This document shows, piece after piece, positions 32,704-41,165 of a stretch of 63,716 bases of DNA. Made by a program: the position numbers and the translations under genes. The notes beneath the pieces are model-generated. The model was given only the letters and a program-made list of their open reading frames with translations, made no database searches and was not told the DNA's origin. The stretch's first letter is position 1; every line of letters starts with the position of its first letter. Origin of the DNA: an uncultured bacterium (GTDB lineage Bacteria; Bacillota; Clostridia; Oscillospirales; Acutalibacteraceae). The stretch lies in NCBI GenBank assembly GCA_905215055.1, contig CAJMOH010000010.1:1-63716 (forward strand). Reading direction: 5' to 3'.

Positions 32704-33947
32704 AGGGGGGCGCCAAGAAAAGGCTGCTGCTTGCGGCAGGGCTGCTGACACTGCTTTTGGGGGTGGGAGCGGCGGCGGCGCTCTCCGCCTATAACCGGCT
32801 GAGCGACGCCCTGAACGAAATGACTCAGCCATCCACTCCCACCCGGGAGCTGGGCGTTTATGTGCTGGCGGAGGACCCGGCGCAGGCTCTGGAGGACGCG
32901 GCGGGCTACACCTTTGGGGGCCTGGCGGACGGGGAAGCCTCCCTGACCCTGCTGGGACAGGCCCTGGGCGGGGAGCCGGATTGGGAGGCCTATCCCACCG
33001 CCTTTGCCCTGGCCGACGCTCTTCAAAAGGGAGAGCGCCAGGCCGTGCTGCTGGAGGAAGCCTATCAAAAGAGCCTGGCCGACGCCCGGGGCTATGAGTG
33101 GACGGAAGGGGGCATGCGAAAGATCGGCTCCCTTCAAGTGGAGGAGCCGGAGGCAGCTCCCGCCCCCGCCCCGCCGGAGGGTACGCCGGAGAGCTTTGTG
33201 GTCTATCTCAGCGGCAGCGACACCTTTGGGGACATTTCCACCCTGGCCCGCAGCGACGTGAATATTCTGGCGGCGGTAAACACCCGGGCCAAGCGCCTGT
33301 TTCTGCTGGCCACGCCCCGGGACTTCTATGTGTCCTTCTCCCAGACAGGGGGCGCCAAGGACAAGCTGACTCACGCGGGCATCTACGGGGTGGAGGCCTC
33401 GGTAAACGCCCTGGAAACCCTGTACGGGGTGGACATCGGTTACTATCTGCGGATGAACTTCACCGGCTTTGTGGAGGTCATTGACGCCCTGGGCGGGGTC
33501 AGTGTCTACTCGGACCGGGAGTTTACGGTGGAGAACATCCGCACCTACCAGCAGGGCTACAACCAGCTGACAGGCATTGAGGCCCTGGCCTTTGCCCGGG
33601 AGCGGATGAGCTTTCCCGAGGGGGACTACCAGCGGGCCAAAAACCAGATGGAGGTCATCCGGGCTGTGGTGGAGAAGGCCTCCTCCTCCGCCCTGGCAGG
33701 GGCCTTTTCCAGCCTGCTGGACGCGGTAGAGGGCAATTTCGAGACAAACCTGCCCCGCGAGCAGATTCTGGCCCTGGCCCCCGCCCTCTCGGGGGATTGG
33801 GAGATCACCACCTACACCGCCAGCGGATACAGCGCCTATCGGGAAACCTACTCCATGCCTGGACAGGAGCTGTATGTCATCCTTCCCGACGAGAGCAGCG
33901 TGGAGCAGGCCGCCGGACAGCTGCGGGACACGCTGGAGCAGGAATAG
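32700..33947 (+). CDS. LytR-CpsA-Psr (LCP) family wall-polymer ligase
   Basis: Transfers teichoic or capsular polymers from their lipid carrier to peptidoglycan outside the cell. 415 residues: one N-terminal membrane segment (about 8-30), an extracellular linker domain to about 155, then the LCP domain with RSDVNILAAVNTRAKRLFLLATPRDFYV, KLTHAGIYGVEASVNAL, NFTGFVEVIDALGGVSVYSD and LAFARERMSFPEGDYQRAKNQ, including the catalytic-region arginines and aspartates. GTG 32700 overlaps the previous stop in GTGA. Its place at the end of the cluster fits a final attachment step. Confidence 0.93.
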   Translation: MKGGAKKRLLLAAGLLTLLLGVGAAAALSAYNRLSDALNEMTQPSTPTRELGVYVLAEDPAQALEDAAGYTFGGLADGEASLTLLGQALGGEPDWEAYPTAFALADALQKGERQAVLLEEAYQKSLADARGYEWTEGGMRKIGSLQVEEPEAAPAPAPPEGTPESFVVYLSGSDTFGDISTLARSDVNILAAVNTRAKRLFLLATPRDFYVSFSQTGGAKDKLTHAGIYGVEASVNALETLYGVDIGYYLRMNFTGFVEVIDALGGVSVYSDREFTVENIRTYQQGYNQLTGIEALAFARERMSFPEGDYQRAKNQMEVIRAVVEKASSSALAGAFSSLLDAVEGNFETNLPREQILALAPALSGDWEITTYTASGYSAYRETYSMPGQELYVILPDESSVEQAAGQLRDTLEQE

Positions 33948-34031
33948 CCGCCGGGCCTTGCCGAACAGGACAAACCAGCTTTCCTTCTGTGGAAGTGAGC
34001 TAAAAAATCAAAAATTAACAAAGAAAAGTAG

Positions 34032-34213
34032 TTGACAGTTGCCTTTTCCAAGCCTATACTGTATGGTGGAGTAAGAGGTGGAGTCTGTCATAGGGAGCGA
34101 TAGCATCCCTATTTATTCCGAGTTTGCGCTGACAGCCAGGCATGAATCCCTGCCGGAGAGGATCGCCCGGCTTGGACAAAAAGCGGCTCCCTCTCATGGG
34201 ACGCCGCTTTTTT
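34032..34213 (+). promoter_or_regulatory. Promoter, structured leader and terminator upstream of hppA (candidate riboswitch)
   Basis: A textbook promoter TTGACA (34032-34037), 17 nt, TATACT (34055-34060) starts a leader of about 210 nt. It folds with CTGTCA (34085-34090) / TGACAG (34130-34135) enclosing ATAGGGA (34090-34096) / TCCCTAT (34106-34112), a small GGCA/TGCC stem (about 34139-34154), then an intrinsic terminator AAAGCGG (34180-34186) / CCGCTTT (34204-34210) plus T's. An aptamer-like fold before a terminator is the layout of a transcriptional riboswitch. I cannot assign it to a known class. The whole 33948-34278 gap holds nothing else. Confidence 0.65.
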
Positions 34214-34278
34214 GTGTCCCTGGGCAGATTGGGAAGCAGGCTTCCCCTTTCGCAACCACTATTTTTGAGAAGGGTTTG

Positions 34279-36375
34279 GTGATTTCCGTGAACGAGAGTC
34301 AACTGGGCCTGTTTTACGGCCTGTCGTTCCTGTGCGTCGCCCTGGCCTTCGCTTTTGCCGCCTATCTATATCTGTGGGTGAAAAAGCAGAAGACTGAGAA
34401 CGCCAAAATTCAAGAGGTGTCCCTGCTGATCAAACAGGGCGCCAACACCTTTATGCGCCGGGAGTACCTGGTGCTGGCCAAGTTTGCCGCCGTAGCCGCC
34501 ATTGTGATCTTGATCCTGCTGCCCTCCCCCATCTGGACCGGCAGCCCCGTGGACAACATCTCCATGGCCATCGCCTATCTGTGCGGCACGGCCCTGTCCG
34601 CCATTGCCGGCAAAATCGGCATTCTGGTGGCAACCCTGTCCAACGGCCGCACCGCCGAGGCCGCCCAGAAGGGCATTAAGCCCGCCTTTTTAATCGGCTT
34701 CCGGGGCGGCGCCGTCATGGGCCTGCTGGTGGTGGGCTGCTCCCTGCTGGGCGTGGCCGCCGTGCTGATGATTACCGGCGATTCCAGCATCCTGCTGGGC
34801 TTCTCCTTTGGCGCCAGCTCCCTGGCCCTGTTCGCCAAGGCCGGCGGCGGCATCTTTACCAAGACCGCCGACGTCTCCGCCGACCTGACCGGCAAAGTGG
34901 AGCTGGGCATCCCCGAGGACGACCCCCGCAACCCCGCCGTCATCGCTGACAACGTGGGTGACAACGTGGGCGACGTGGCCGGCATGGGCGCCGACCTGTT
35001 TGACTCCAACGTGGCGGCCATGGCCTCCGCCCTGGTCATTGCTCAGTCCCTGTCCGGCACGGGCTTTAACAACGTGAGCATGGTGTTCTGCTATGCCATT
35101 TTGGGACTGTTCGCCTCCATCATTGGCATTGCCGCCGCCCGCGTAGGCAAAAAAGGCCCCACGCACGCCCTGAATTCCTCCACCTATGTGACCACCGCCA
35201 TTTACCTGGTGCTCACCGCCATTGCCACGGCTCTGTTCCCCGGCTTCTCCTGGCGCATTTGGGGCGCCGCTGCGGTGGGCCTGCTGGTGGGCGTGATTAT
35301 CGGCATCACCACCGACTACTTCACCGACGACTCCAAGCCCATTGTGAAAAAGGTGGCCCACGCCTCCTCCTCCGGCCCGGCGTTTACGGTGCTCTCCGGC
35401 ATTTCCTACGGCTTTATCTCCGCCCTGCCCGCCATGGTGGGCATTGCCGTTTCCGCCCTGGTTGCCTATAAGCTCTGCGAGCCTATGGGCGAGGGCTACG
35501 CCATCTTCGGCATCTCCATGGCCGCCGTGGGCATGCTGTCCATTGTGGGCATGATTATCTCCAACGACGCCTACGGCCCCATTGTGGACAACGCCCGGGG
35601 CCTGGCGGAAATGGGCGGCCTGGGTGAAGAGACCATCCGCACTGCCGACGAGCTGGACAGCGCCGGCAACACGGTGAAGGCCGTGACCAAGGGCTTCTCC
35701 ATCAGCGCCGCCGGCCTGACGGTCATCTCCCTGCTGGGCGCCTTTATGAGCGAGGCAAACGACGCCCTGGCCGCCGCCGGCCGGGAGCTGATTACCGGCT
35801 TTGACATCATGAGTCCCACGGTGTTCTTCGGCGTGCTGGTGGGGGCTGTGGTACCTGCCGTGTTCTCCGCCATGCTGATTTTGGGCGTGGATAAAAACGC
35901 CCAGCGCATGGTGGCCGAGATCCACCGGCAGTTCAACTCCATCAAGGGCCTGCGGGAAGGCAAGCCCGGCGTCAAGCCCGAATATGACAAGTGCATTGAC
36001 ATCGCCACCTCCGGCTCTCTGCGGGAGCTGATCCCCGCCGGCCTGATGACCATCATCGCCACCATCATTGTGGGCTTTATCGGCGGCCCCTCCGCCATTG
36101 GCGGCTTCCTGCTGGGCAACATTGTCAGCGGCCTGCTGCTGGCCCTGTTTATGTCCAACGCGGGCGGCCTGTGGGACAACTGCAAAAAGTACATCGAGGC
36201 CGGCGCCGAGGGCGGCAAGGGCAGCGACTCTCACAAGGCCGCTGTCATTGGCGACACCGTGGGCGATCCCTTCAAGGACACCGCCGGTCCCTCCATCAAC
36301 ACCCAGATCACCGTGGTGAGCCTGGTTTCCTCCCTGCTCTCCTCCGTGTTTGTCATGTTCTCCTTCTTCGGCTAA
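34279..36375 (+). CDS. hppA: Membrane-bound proton-translocating pyrophosphatase
   Basis: Uses pyrophosphate hydrolysis to pump ions; about 698 residues and some 15-16 membrane helices. Family motifs: DVSADLTGKVELGIPEDDPRNPAVIADNVGDNVGD (pyrophosphate and Mg sites) and a C-terminal IGDTVGDPFKDTAGPSIN. The NTVKAVTKGF segment has lysine and threonine at the positions that mark potassium-independent enzymes, so proton pumping is expected; known sodium-pumping forms are potassium-dependent. GADLFD has Asp where related proton pumps often have Glu. GTG 34279 is the likely start with AAGGG 4 nt upstream; GTG 34288 is possible. Confidence 0.9.
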   Translation: MISVNESQLGLFYGLSFLCVALAFAFAAYLYLWVKKQKTENAKIQEVSLLIKQGANTFMRREYLVLAKFAAVAAIVILILLPSPIWTGSPVDNISMAIAYLCGTALSAIAGKIGILVATLSNGRTAEAAQKGIKPAFLIGFRGGAVMGLLVVGCSLLGVAAVLMITGDSSILLGFSFGASSLALFAKAGGGIFTKTADVSADLTGKVELGIPEDDPRNPAVIADNVGDNVGDVAGMGADLFDSNVAAMASALVIAQSLSGTGFNNVSMVFCYAILGLFASIIGIAAARVGKKGPTHALNSSTYVTTAIYLVLTAIATALFPGFSWRIWGAAAVGLLVGVIIGITTDYFTDDSKPIVKKVAHASSSGPAFTVLSGISYGFISALPAMVGIAVSALVAYKLCEPMGEGYAIFGISMAAVGMLSIVGMIISNDAYGPIVDNARGLAEMGGLGEETIRTADELDSAGNTVKAVTKGFSISAAGLTVISLLGAFMSEANDALAAAGRELITGFDIMSPTVFFGVLVGAVVPAVFSAMLILGVDKNAQRMVAEIHRQFNSIKGLREGKPGVKPEYDKCIDIATSGSLRELIPAGLMTIIATIIVGFIGGPSAIGGFLLGNIVSGLLLALFMSNAGGLWDNCKKYIEAGAEGGKGSDSHKAAVIGDTVGDPFKDTAGPSINTQITVVSLVSSLLSSVFVMFSFFG

Positions 36376-36397
36376 ACAGAAATTGTCCGTTTTTTAA

Positions 36398-36432
36398 AAA
36401 AGAGGCTGCTCCGGCAGTCTCTTTTCTTTTTC
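36398..36432 (+). terminator. Terminator of hppA
   Basis: AGAGGCTGC / GCAGTCTCT stem with TCCG loop, flanked by A's and followed by TTTTCTTTTT. Confidence 0.88.
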
Positions 36433-36566
36433 TCCGTTTCGCCGGCCGGCCTTGTCCGGGGGAAAAGTTTTCACAGCGCCCAACGCACTCCTTCCGGCCT
36501 GTCCGCATATTCTGGCAATGAGAGGGCTCCGTCCTCTCCAACAAAAGCAAGAAAGGATGTCAGCCT

Positions 36567-37613
36567 ATGAATATCTACCGGAAAAGCTGCGACCCCTGCG
36601 ATCCCTGTGGGAAATATCCACCCTGCTGCCCTGTCCCCGGCCCCCAAGGACCCCAGGGACCTATGGGACCTCAGGGCTGGCCGGGAAAAACCGGTCCTAC
36701 CGGCGCCACCGGTCCCCAGGGGATTCAAGGGCTCCAGGGACCTCAGGGCCCTCAGGGCGCGCCCGGCGCCACAGGCCCGCAAGGGGTGCAGGGCATTCAG
36801 GGGCTTCCCGGCGCGACCGGCCCCGCGGGAGCCACAGGCGCAACCGGGGCAACCGGTCCAACAGGCGCTGCCGGTCCTGCCGGAAGCACCGGGCCGCAAG
36901 GCCCCACCGGCCCCACGGGAGCTGCCGGGGCCACGGGACCGCAAGGCCCCACGGGTCCCACGGGAGCTGCCGGGGCCACGGGACCGCAAGGCCCTACCGG
37001 CCCCACGGGAGCTGCCGGGGCCACAGGACCGCAAGGCCCCACGGGTCCCACGGGAGCTGCCGGGGCCACAGGACCGCAAGGCCCCACGGGAGCCACAGGC
37101 GTTGCCGGCCCTACCGGCGCCACAGGCGCTACGGGAGCCACAGGCCCTACGGGAGCCACAGGAGCAACCGGCGCAACCGGCCCCGCGGCCTCTGACGTGC
37201 TGGCCGTGACAGACGGCACCTCCCAGTCCTCCCAGGCAGGCACGCCCCTCAGCTTCGCGGCCACCGCCCTGGCCGCAGGCGGCTCCATGTCCCACACGCC
37301 GGGCAGCCCGGACATCACCATCTCCCAGCCCGGCATCTATCAGGCTTCTTTCCACAGCACGGTGTCCACCCAGTCTGGAGAATCCATTCCCGCCACTCTG
37401 ACGGTGAATCTGGCTCTGAACGGCGCCACCCTGCCGGGAGCCTCCGCCACCCACACCTTCACCACCTCCGCAGAGGCCTCCACTCTGTCCTTTACGGTGC
37501 CCTTCCAGGTGACCACCACCCCCTCCACCCTGACGGCGGTGCCTGTGGAAACCGGGTTCCCCTTTGACGAGTCCTCCCTGACGGTGGTGCGGCTGGGCGA
37601 CGTTCCCGCCTGA
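36567..37613 (+). CDS. Collagen-like BclA-type spore surface protein
   Basis: 348 residues: a Cys-rich N-terminus (CDPCDPCGKYPPCCPVP) that could anchor by disulfides, Gly-X-Y repeats from about 25 to 210 rich in GPTGATGPQ, and a 135-residue C-terminal jelly-roll-like domain (SDVLAVTDGTSQ ... GIYQASFHSTVS) as in BclA/exosporium proteins. The collagen part should trimerise; its many threonines are typical glycosylation sites. AAAGGA lies upstream of ATG 36567. The next gene is an SgtA-like glycosyltransferase, mirroring bclA3-sgtA of C. difficile. There is no signal peptide, consistent with assembly from the mother cell. Confidence 0.88.
   Translation: MNIYRKSCDPCDPCGKYPPCCPVPGPQGPQGPMGPQGWPGKTGPTGATGPQGIQGLQGPQGPQGAPGATGPQGVQGIQGLPGATGPAGATGATGATGPTGAAGPAGSTGPQGPTGPTGAAGATGPQGPTGPTGAAGATGPQGPTGPTGAAGATGPQGPTGPTGAAGATGPQGPTGATGVAGPTGATGATGATGPTGATGATGATGPAASDVLAVTDGTSQSSQAGTPLSFAATALAAGGSMSHTPGSPDITISQPGIYQASFHSTVSTQSGESIPATLTVNLALNGATLPGASATHTFTTSAEASTLSFTVPFQVTTTPSTLTAVPVETGFPFDESSLTVVRLGDVPA
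36892..37085 (+). repeat. 45-bp tandem repeat within the collagen region
   Basis: Four near-identical 45-bp units plus a partial one encode GPQGPTGPTGAAGAT. Differences are mostly silent (C/T and A/G third positions), pointing to recent expansion by slippage or recombination. Confidence 0.9.
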
Positions 37614-37786
37614 CCCCTTGAAAAAGCCCCTTTTCTTCCCTTGTTTTCCATTCTCAGCCATCACACCTTGAAACCGGCCTGACGCATCCCGCCCGCCTCT
37701 CTTCTGGAGAGCGGAAAGGGGCAAGCGGGCCTGGGGGGGCTGCCGCCCCTTTGGGGCAGCCCCTGTACATTTGGAGGGAACTGTTT

Positions 37787-38860
37787 GTGATTACCATCAG
37801 CCTTTGCATGATTGTAAAAGATGAGGAGGACACCCTGCCCCGGTGCCTGGCTTCTGTCCAGGGGCTGGTGGAGGAGATCATCGTGGCGGACACGGGCAGC
37901 TCGGACCGCACGGTGGAGCTGGCCCAGGAAGGGGGAGCCAGGGTCTATTCCTTCCCCTGGACGGAGGACTTTTCCCAGGCCAGAAATTTTTCCTTTTCCA
38001 AGGCCACCCAGCAATACTGCCTGTGGCTGGACGCCGACGACGTGATTGACCCGGAATATCGAGAGGGCTTTTTACAGCTGAAGGCCGGGCTGCCTCCCCA
38101 AACCGACGTGGTGATGCTTCCCTATCACACCGCCTTTGACAGCCGGGGAACGCCTGTCCTTACCTACTACCGGGAGCGGCTGATCCGCCGCCTTGCCGGC
38201 CTGCGGTGGCAGGGAGCCGTCCACGAGGCCATCCCCCCTGTGGGCAACGTGGTCTATTGGGACAAAGCCGCCGTCTCCCACCGGAAAATCCACCCCAGCG
38301 ACCCGGACCGGAATCTGCGGATTTTCCAGAGCCTGCTGTCCCAGGGCAGGGACCTGTCCCCCCGGGAACAGTTTTACTACGCCCGGGAGCTGGCCGCCCA
38401 CGGCCGGGAGGAGGAGGCCGCCGCCCTGTGGGAAGACTTTTTGGCTTCGGGGGAGGGCTGGGCGGAAAATCAGCGGCAGGCCTGCCGGGACCTTTCCGCC
38501 TGCTATCTCCGCCAGGGAAAGCAGGAGGCCGCCTTCGCCGCCCTGGCAAGGGGCCTTCGCCTTGGTCCGCCCCAGGCGGAGCTTTGCTGCGATTTGGGGG
38601 CCTTTTTCTTCCGCCAGGGGGACTATCCCACCGCGGCCTTTTGGTACGAAGCCGCCCTGACCCGGCCGCGGCAGGACCAGTCGGGGGGCTTTGTCTCCCC
38701 GGACTGCTACGGGTATCTGCCCTGCATCCAGCTGTGCGTGTGCTATTACCACATGGGAAACCTCGCCCTCTCGAGAGAGTTCAACCGGCGGGCGGGCGCC
38801 TATAGGCCCGACGATCCCGCCTATCTGTACAACGAGAGGTTCTTCTGCGGCCAGCAGTAG
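37787..38860 (+). CDS. GT2/SunS-like glycosyltransferase with TPR region (SgtA-like)
   Basis: 357 residues. The N-terminal GT2 domain has ISLCMIVKDEEDTLPRCLASV, EIIVADTGSSDRTVELA, FSQARNFSFSKA and CLWLDADDVIDPEY; then SHRKIHPSDPDRNLRIF, and helical TPR-like repeats from about 190 (FYYARELAAHGREEEAAALWEDFL). This architecture fits transferases that glycosylate proteins or peptides. GTG 37787 has GGAGGG 8 nt upstream. Being next to the collagen-like gene, it probably glycosylates that protein, as proposed for SgtA with BclA3. Confidence 0.82.
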   Translation: MITISLCMIVKDEEDTLPRCLASVQGLVEEIIVADTGSSDRTVELAQEGGARVYSFPWTEDFSQARNFSFSKATQQYCLWLDADDVIDPEYREGFLQLKAGLPPQTDVVMLPYHTAFDSRGTPVLTYYRERLIRRLAGLRWQGAVHEAIPPVGNVVYWDKAAVSHRKIHPSDPDRNLRIFQSLLSQGRDLSPREQFYYARELAAHGREEEAAALWEDFLASGEGWAENQRQACRDLSACYLRQGKQEAAFAALARGLRLGPPQAELCCDLGAFFFRQGDYPTAAFWYEAALTRPRQDQSGGFVSPDCYGYLPCIQLCVCYYHMGNLALSREFNRRAGAYRPDDPAYLYNERFFCGQQ

Positions 38861-38964
38861 ATCCCTGAAAAATTTTCTCCCGCCCTGTCCAGGCCCTTGT
38901 TTTTCCCACACAGATGCGCTACTATATGAAAGTGTGCGATTTTAAGGGAAAGGAAGGTCGGTTT

Positions 38965-39276
38965 ATGATTCAACACATTGTCATGTTTCGCTTTCGGGAA
39001 ACCGCCCAGGGCAGAACCAAGGCGGAAAACCTGGAAGAAGCCAAGCGCCGCATGCTGGCCCTCAAGGAAGAAATCCCCCAGATTCAGGGGATGGAGGTTC
39101 GCTTTGCCGCCCAGGGCTCGGCGCCTGGCAACTACGACTACATTTTGATCTCCCAGTTTCAGAGCATGGAGGATTTGGAGATCTATCAAAAGCATCCGGC
39201 CCATGTGGCTTTTGGAAATTTCGTGAAGGAGCTGCGGGAGCCGGACGGCCGGGCCTGCATGGACTATCAGCTATGA
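38965..39276 (+). CDS. Dabb-family (stress-responsive alpha/beta barrel) protein
   Basis: A 103-residue ferredoxin-like domain: MIQHIVMFRFRETAQG, EEIPQIQGMEVRF, YDYILISQFQSMEDLEIYQKHPAH and FVKELREPDGRACMDYQ are the strands and helices expected of this family, whose dimers bind small hydrophobic ligands. The reaction, if any, is unknown. AGGAAGG lies before ATG 38965, and its stop overlaps the start of the MATE gene (ATGA). Confidence 0.85.
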   Translation: MIQHIVMFRFRETAQGRTKAENLEEAKRRMLALKEEIPQIQGMEVRFAAQGSAPGNYDYILISQFQSMEDLEIYQKHPAHVAFGNFVKELREPDGRACMDYQL

Positions 39277-40715
39277 AGGGAAACGACCGCATTTCCTCCA
39301 TGCTTTCCGCGCCGGAGATGCCCCATGTGAGGGCCACTCTGGCCTCTGTGCTGTTTTTGGCCTGGCCCGCCATCATCGAGCAGATCATGCTCACCCTGGT
39401 GCAGTATGTGGACACGGCCATGGTGGGGTCCCTTGGCTCCGCGGCCACGGCCGCGGTGGGGCTGACCTCCAGCACCACCTGGCTGTTTAACGGCCTGTTC
39501 AACGCGGCCTCAGTGGGCTTTTCCGTGCAGGTGGCCCAGCACCTGGGCGCCGGCCGCCAGGAGGACGCCCAGCGCGTCACCTGGCAGGCGCTGCGCTTTG
39601 TAGGGCTGTTCGGCGTGTTGATGGGCGCCATTGGATTTGGGCTGTCCTTTTTCCTCCCGGCCATGCTGGGAGCGGACCCGGCCATTCGGGGGGACGCCTC
39701 TCTGTACTTCCGGATCATGGCCTGCGCCATGCCCTTTACCCTGGGGTCCAACATGTTCAGCGCCATCATCCGCTGCTCTGGAGACACCCGCACCCCCATG
39801 ATCCTCAACCTGATGATTAACGTGTTAAACGTCATTTTGAACACTCTGTTTATCTACTCCCCCCGCACGGTCTCCCTGTTTGGAAGCCAGGTATTTGTGT
39901 GGGGCGCCGGCTGGGGTGTGGGAGGCGCCGCCTTTGCCTCGGCTCTGTCCACAGCGTTTGTGGCCTGCATGTTTGTGCTGGTGATCTTCCGAAAGAAATC
40001 CCCGGTGCAGATCGGGTTCAAGCAGCGCTATCACTTTGACCGGCACTGTCTGCTGACCGCCTGGCGGCTGGGTCTGCCTGTGGCCCTGGAGCGCGCTACC
40101 ATGAGCCTGGCCCAGATTGTCATCACCGGGCTGATCACCGGCGTAGGCACCGTGGCGGTGGCGGCCAACCATCTGGCGGTAACGGCGGAATCCATCAGCT
40201 ATCTGCCCGCCTCCGGTGTGGCCGTGGCCGGCACCACTCTGGTGGGCCAGGCCATCGGCGCGGGAAGGAAGGACCTAGCCCAGCGCTTTGCCAGAATGGT
40301 CAGTTGGATGGGCGTGGTGATTATGACCTTTGGCGGGGCCATTCTGTTCTTCTTCGCCCCCCAGCTGATTCAGATCTTCTCCTCCGAGCCGGAGGTGATT
40401 GACCTGGGCAGCCGGGTGCTGCGGATTGTGGCCTTTGCCGAGCCGCTCTTCGGCGCGTCCATTGTGGCCTCTGGCTGCCTGCGGGGCGCGGGAGATTCCC
40501 GGGGGCCGTTCCTCATTGGCCTATGCACCATGTGGGGCGTGCGAATCACTCTGTCCCTGCTGCTGGTAGGCCAGCTGGGGCTTATCGGCGTGTGGCTGGC
40601 TATGGCCGCCGAGCTGTGCGCCCGGGGCGTGATTTTTATGATCCGCCTGTATCGCGGCAAGTGGCTGCACATCGATTTGTTCAAGGGCCGGAACAGCCCG
40701 GCAAAAAACTCTTGA
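39273..40715 (+). CDS. MATE family efflux transporter
   Basis: 480 residues with twelve membrane helices; a cation-coupled exporter of drugs or metabolites. Family blocks: AWPAIIEQIMLTLVQYVDTAMVGSLG, SVGFSVQVAQHLGAG, FSAIIRCSGDTRTPMILNLMINVLNVILN, and in the second half LPVALERATMSLAQI, LVGQAIGAGRKDLA and SGCLRGAGDSRGPFLIG. It is cotranscribed with the Dabb protein. The substrate is unknown. Confidence 0.93.
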   Translation: MKGNDRISSMLSAPEMPHVRATLASVLFLAWPAIIEQIMLTLVQYVDTAMVGSLGSAATAAVGLTSSTTWLFNGLFNAASVGFSVQVAQHLGAGRQEDAQRVTWQALRFVGLFGVLMGAIGFGLSFFLPAMLGADPAIRGDASLYFRIMACAMPFTLGSNMFSAIIRCSGDTRTPMILNLMINVLNVILNTLFIYSPRTVSLFGSQVFVWGAGWGVGGAAFASALSTAFVACMFVLVIFRKKSPVQIGFKQRYHFDRHCLLTAWRLGLPVALERATMSLAQIVITGLITGVGTVAVAANHLAVTAESISYLPASGVAVAGTTLVGQAIGAGRKDLAQRFARMVSWMGVVIMTFGGAILFFFAPQLIQIFSSEPEVIDLGSRVLRIVAFAEPLFGASIVASGCLRGAGDSRGPFLIGLCTMWGVRITLSLLLVGQLGLIGVWLAMAAELCARGVIFMIRLYRGKWLHIDLFKGRNSPAKNS

Positions 40716-40721
40716 AAACGC

Positions 40722-40778
40722 TTTACAACTGCCACGGCTTGTGCTAAAATATAGAAGCTGTCCGGAAAAGGACAGCTT
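40722..40778 (+). promoter_or_regulatory. Promoter of tRNA-Ala and a leader hairpin
   Basis: TTTACA (40722-40727), 17-nt spacer, TAAAAT (40745-40750). A strong hairpin AAGCTGTCC / GGACAGCTT (about 40755-40778) lies between the promoter and the tRNA; it may also end the MATE transcript. Confidence 0.65.
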
Positions 40779-40782
40779 TCAT

Positions 40783-40858
40783 GGGCCCATAGCTCAGCTG
40801 GGAGAGCGTTCGGTTCGCATCCGAGAGGTCGAGGGTTCGAATCCCTTTGGGTCCACCA
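40783..40858 (+). tRNA. tRNA-Ala (CGC)
   Basis: Full cloverleaf: acceptor GGGCCCA / TGGGTCC with the alanine identity pair G3-U70, D stem GCTC/GAGC, anticodon stem TTCGG / CCGAG with loop TTCGCAT (CGC), T arm GAGGG-TTCGAAT-CCCTT, encoded CCA. Its 3' end borders the conjugative element and is a plausible attachment site. Confidence 0.94.
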
Positions 40859-40889
40859 GGTTTACTTGCCAAAAATGATGCAGGTACGA

Positions 40890-40961
40890 AAAAAGCCCGG
40901 AATTCCGGGCTTTTTTCGCGTTTCTAGGGTCCAAAAAGGCCCGTCACGGCGTGACGTTTTT
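40890..40961 (+). terminator. Two terminators after tRNA-Ala
   Basis: AAAAAAGCCCGGAATTCCGGGCTTTTTT (40890-40917) is a near-perfect palindromic terminator; CGTCAC-GGC-GTGACG plus T5 (40942-40961) is a second one. Confidence 0.88.
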
Positions 40962-40982
40962 GAATGATGTGGAAAACCTTCG

Positions 40983-40997
40983 AAGGGATTCGAACCC
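40983..40997 (-). other. Inverted 15-bp copy of the tRNA-Ala T arm
   Basis: AAGGGATTCGAACCC is the exact reverse complement of 40833-40847 (GGGTTCGAATCCCTT) in tRNA-Ala. It may be a leftover att core or the 3' remnant of another tRNA gene on the minus strand. The flanks do not complete a tRNA. Confidence 0.6.
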
Positions 40998-41035
40998 ACG
41001 TAAAACCATCACCTAACAGAATATGTGCCGGGCCA

Positions 41036-41139
41036 AGGCCGGAATCGAAAGAAAACTTTCGACTCCGGCCTTTTTCTTTTCCCCCACTACAAAATATTTT
41101 TTCGCAGGGCGATCTGAAGAAAATCAGGTCGCCCTTTTT
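41036..41139 (+). terminator. Two more terminators before the first element gene
   Basis: A 16-bp stem with one mismatch (41036-41051 with 41056-41071) followed by T5, then AGGGCGATCTGA (41106-41117) / TCAGGTCGCCCT (41124-41135) plus T5. The last ends only 26 nt before the start codon at 41166, so it may act as an attenuator. The 40859-41165 gap holds these, the two earlier terminators and the T-arm copy, and no gene. Confidence 0.88.
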
Positions 41140-41165
41140 CTATTTCCGATGAAAGGAGAAAGCCC

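Noticed and set aside
34032..34213. Na+-I (DUF1646) or fluoride riboswitch assignment for the hppA leader
   Set aside because: I cannot match either consensus from memory, and the pump lacks the signature of sodium-pumping enzymes; kept only as an unassigned candidate.
36892..37085. CRISPR-like array
   Set aside because: The 45-bp units are contiguous, in frame and encode Gly-X-Y; there are no unique spacers.
36471..37724. Long antisense open frame (about 417 codons) opposite the collagen-like gene
   Set aside because: It is an effect of GC-rich Gly-X-Y repeat codons on the other strand; no ribosome binding site or known domain, and low-complexity composition.
40783..40858. tRNA-Arg or other identity from the CGC-containing loop
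   Set aside because: The anticodon CGC reads GCG (alanine) and the acceptor stem has the G3-U70 pair specific for alanine.
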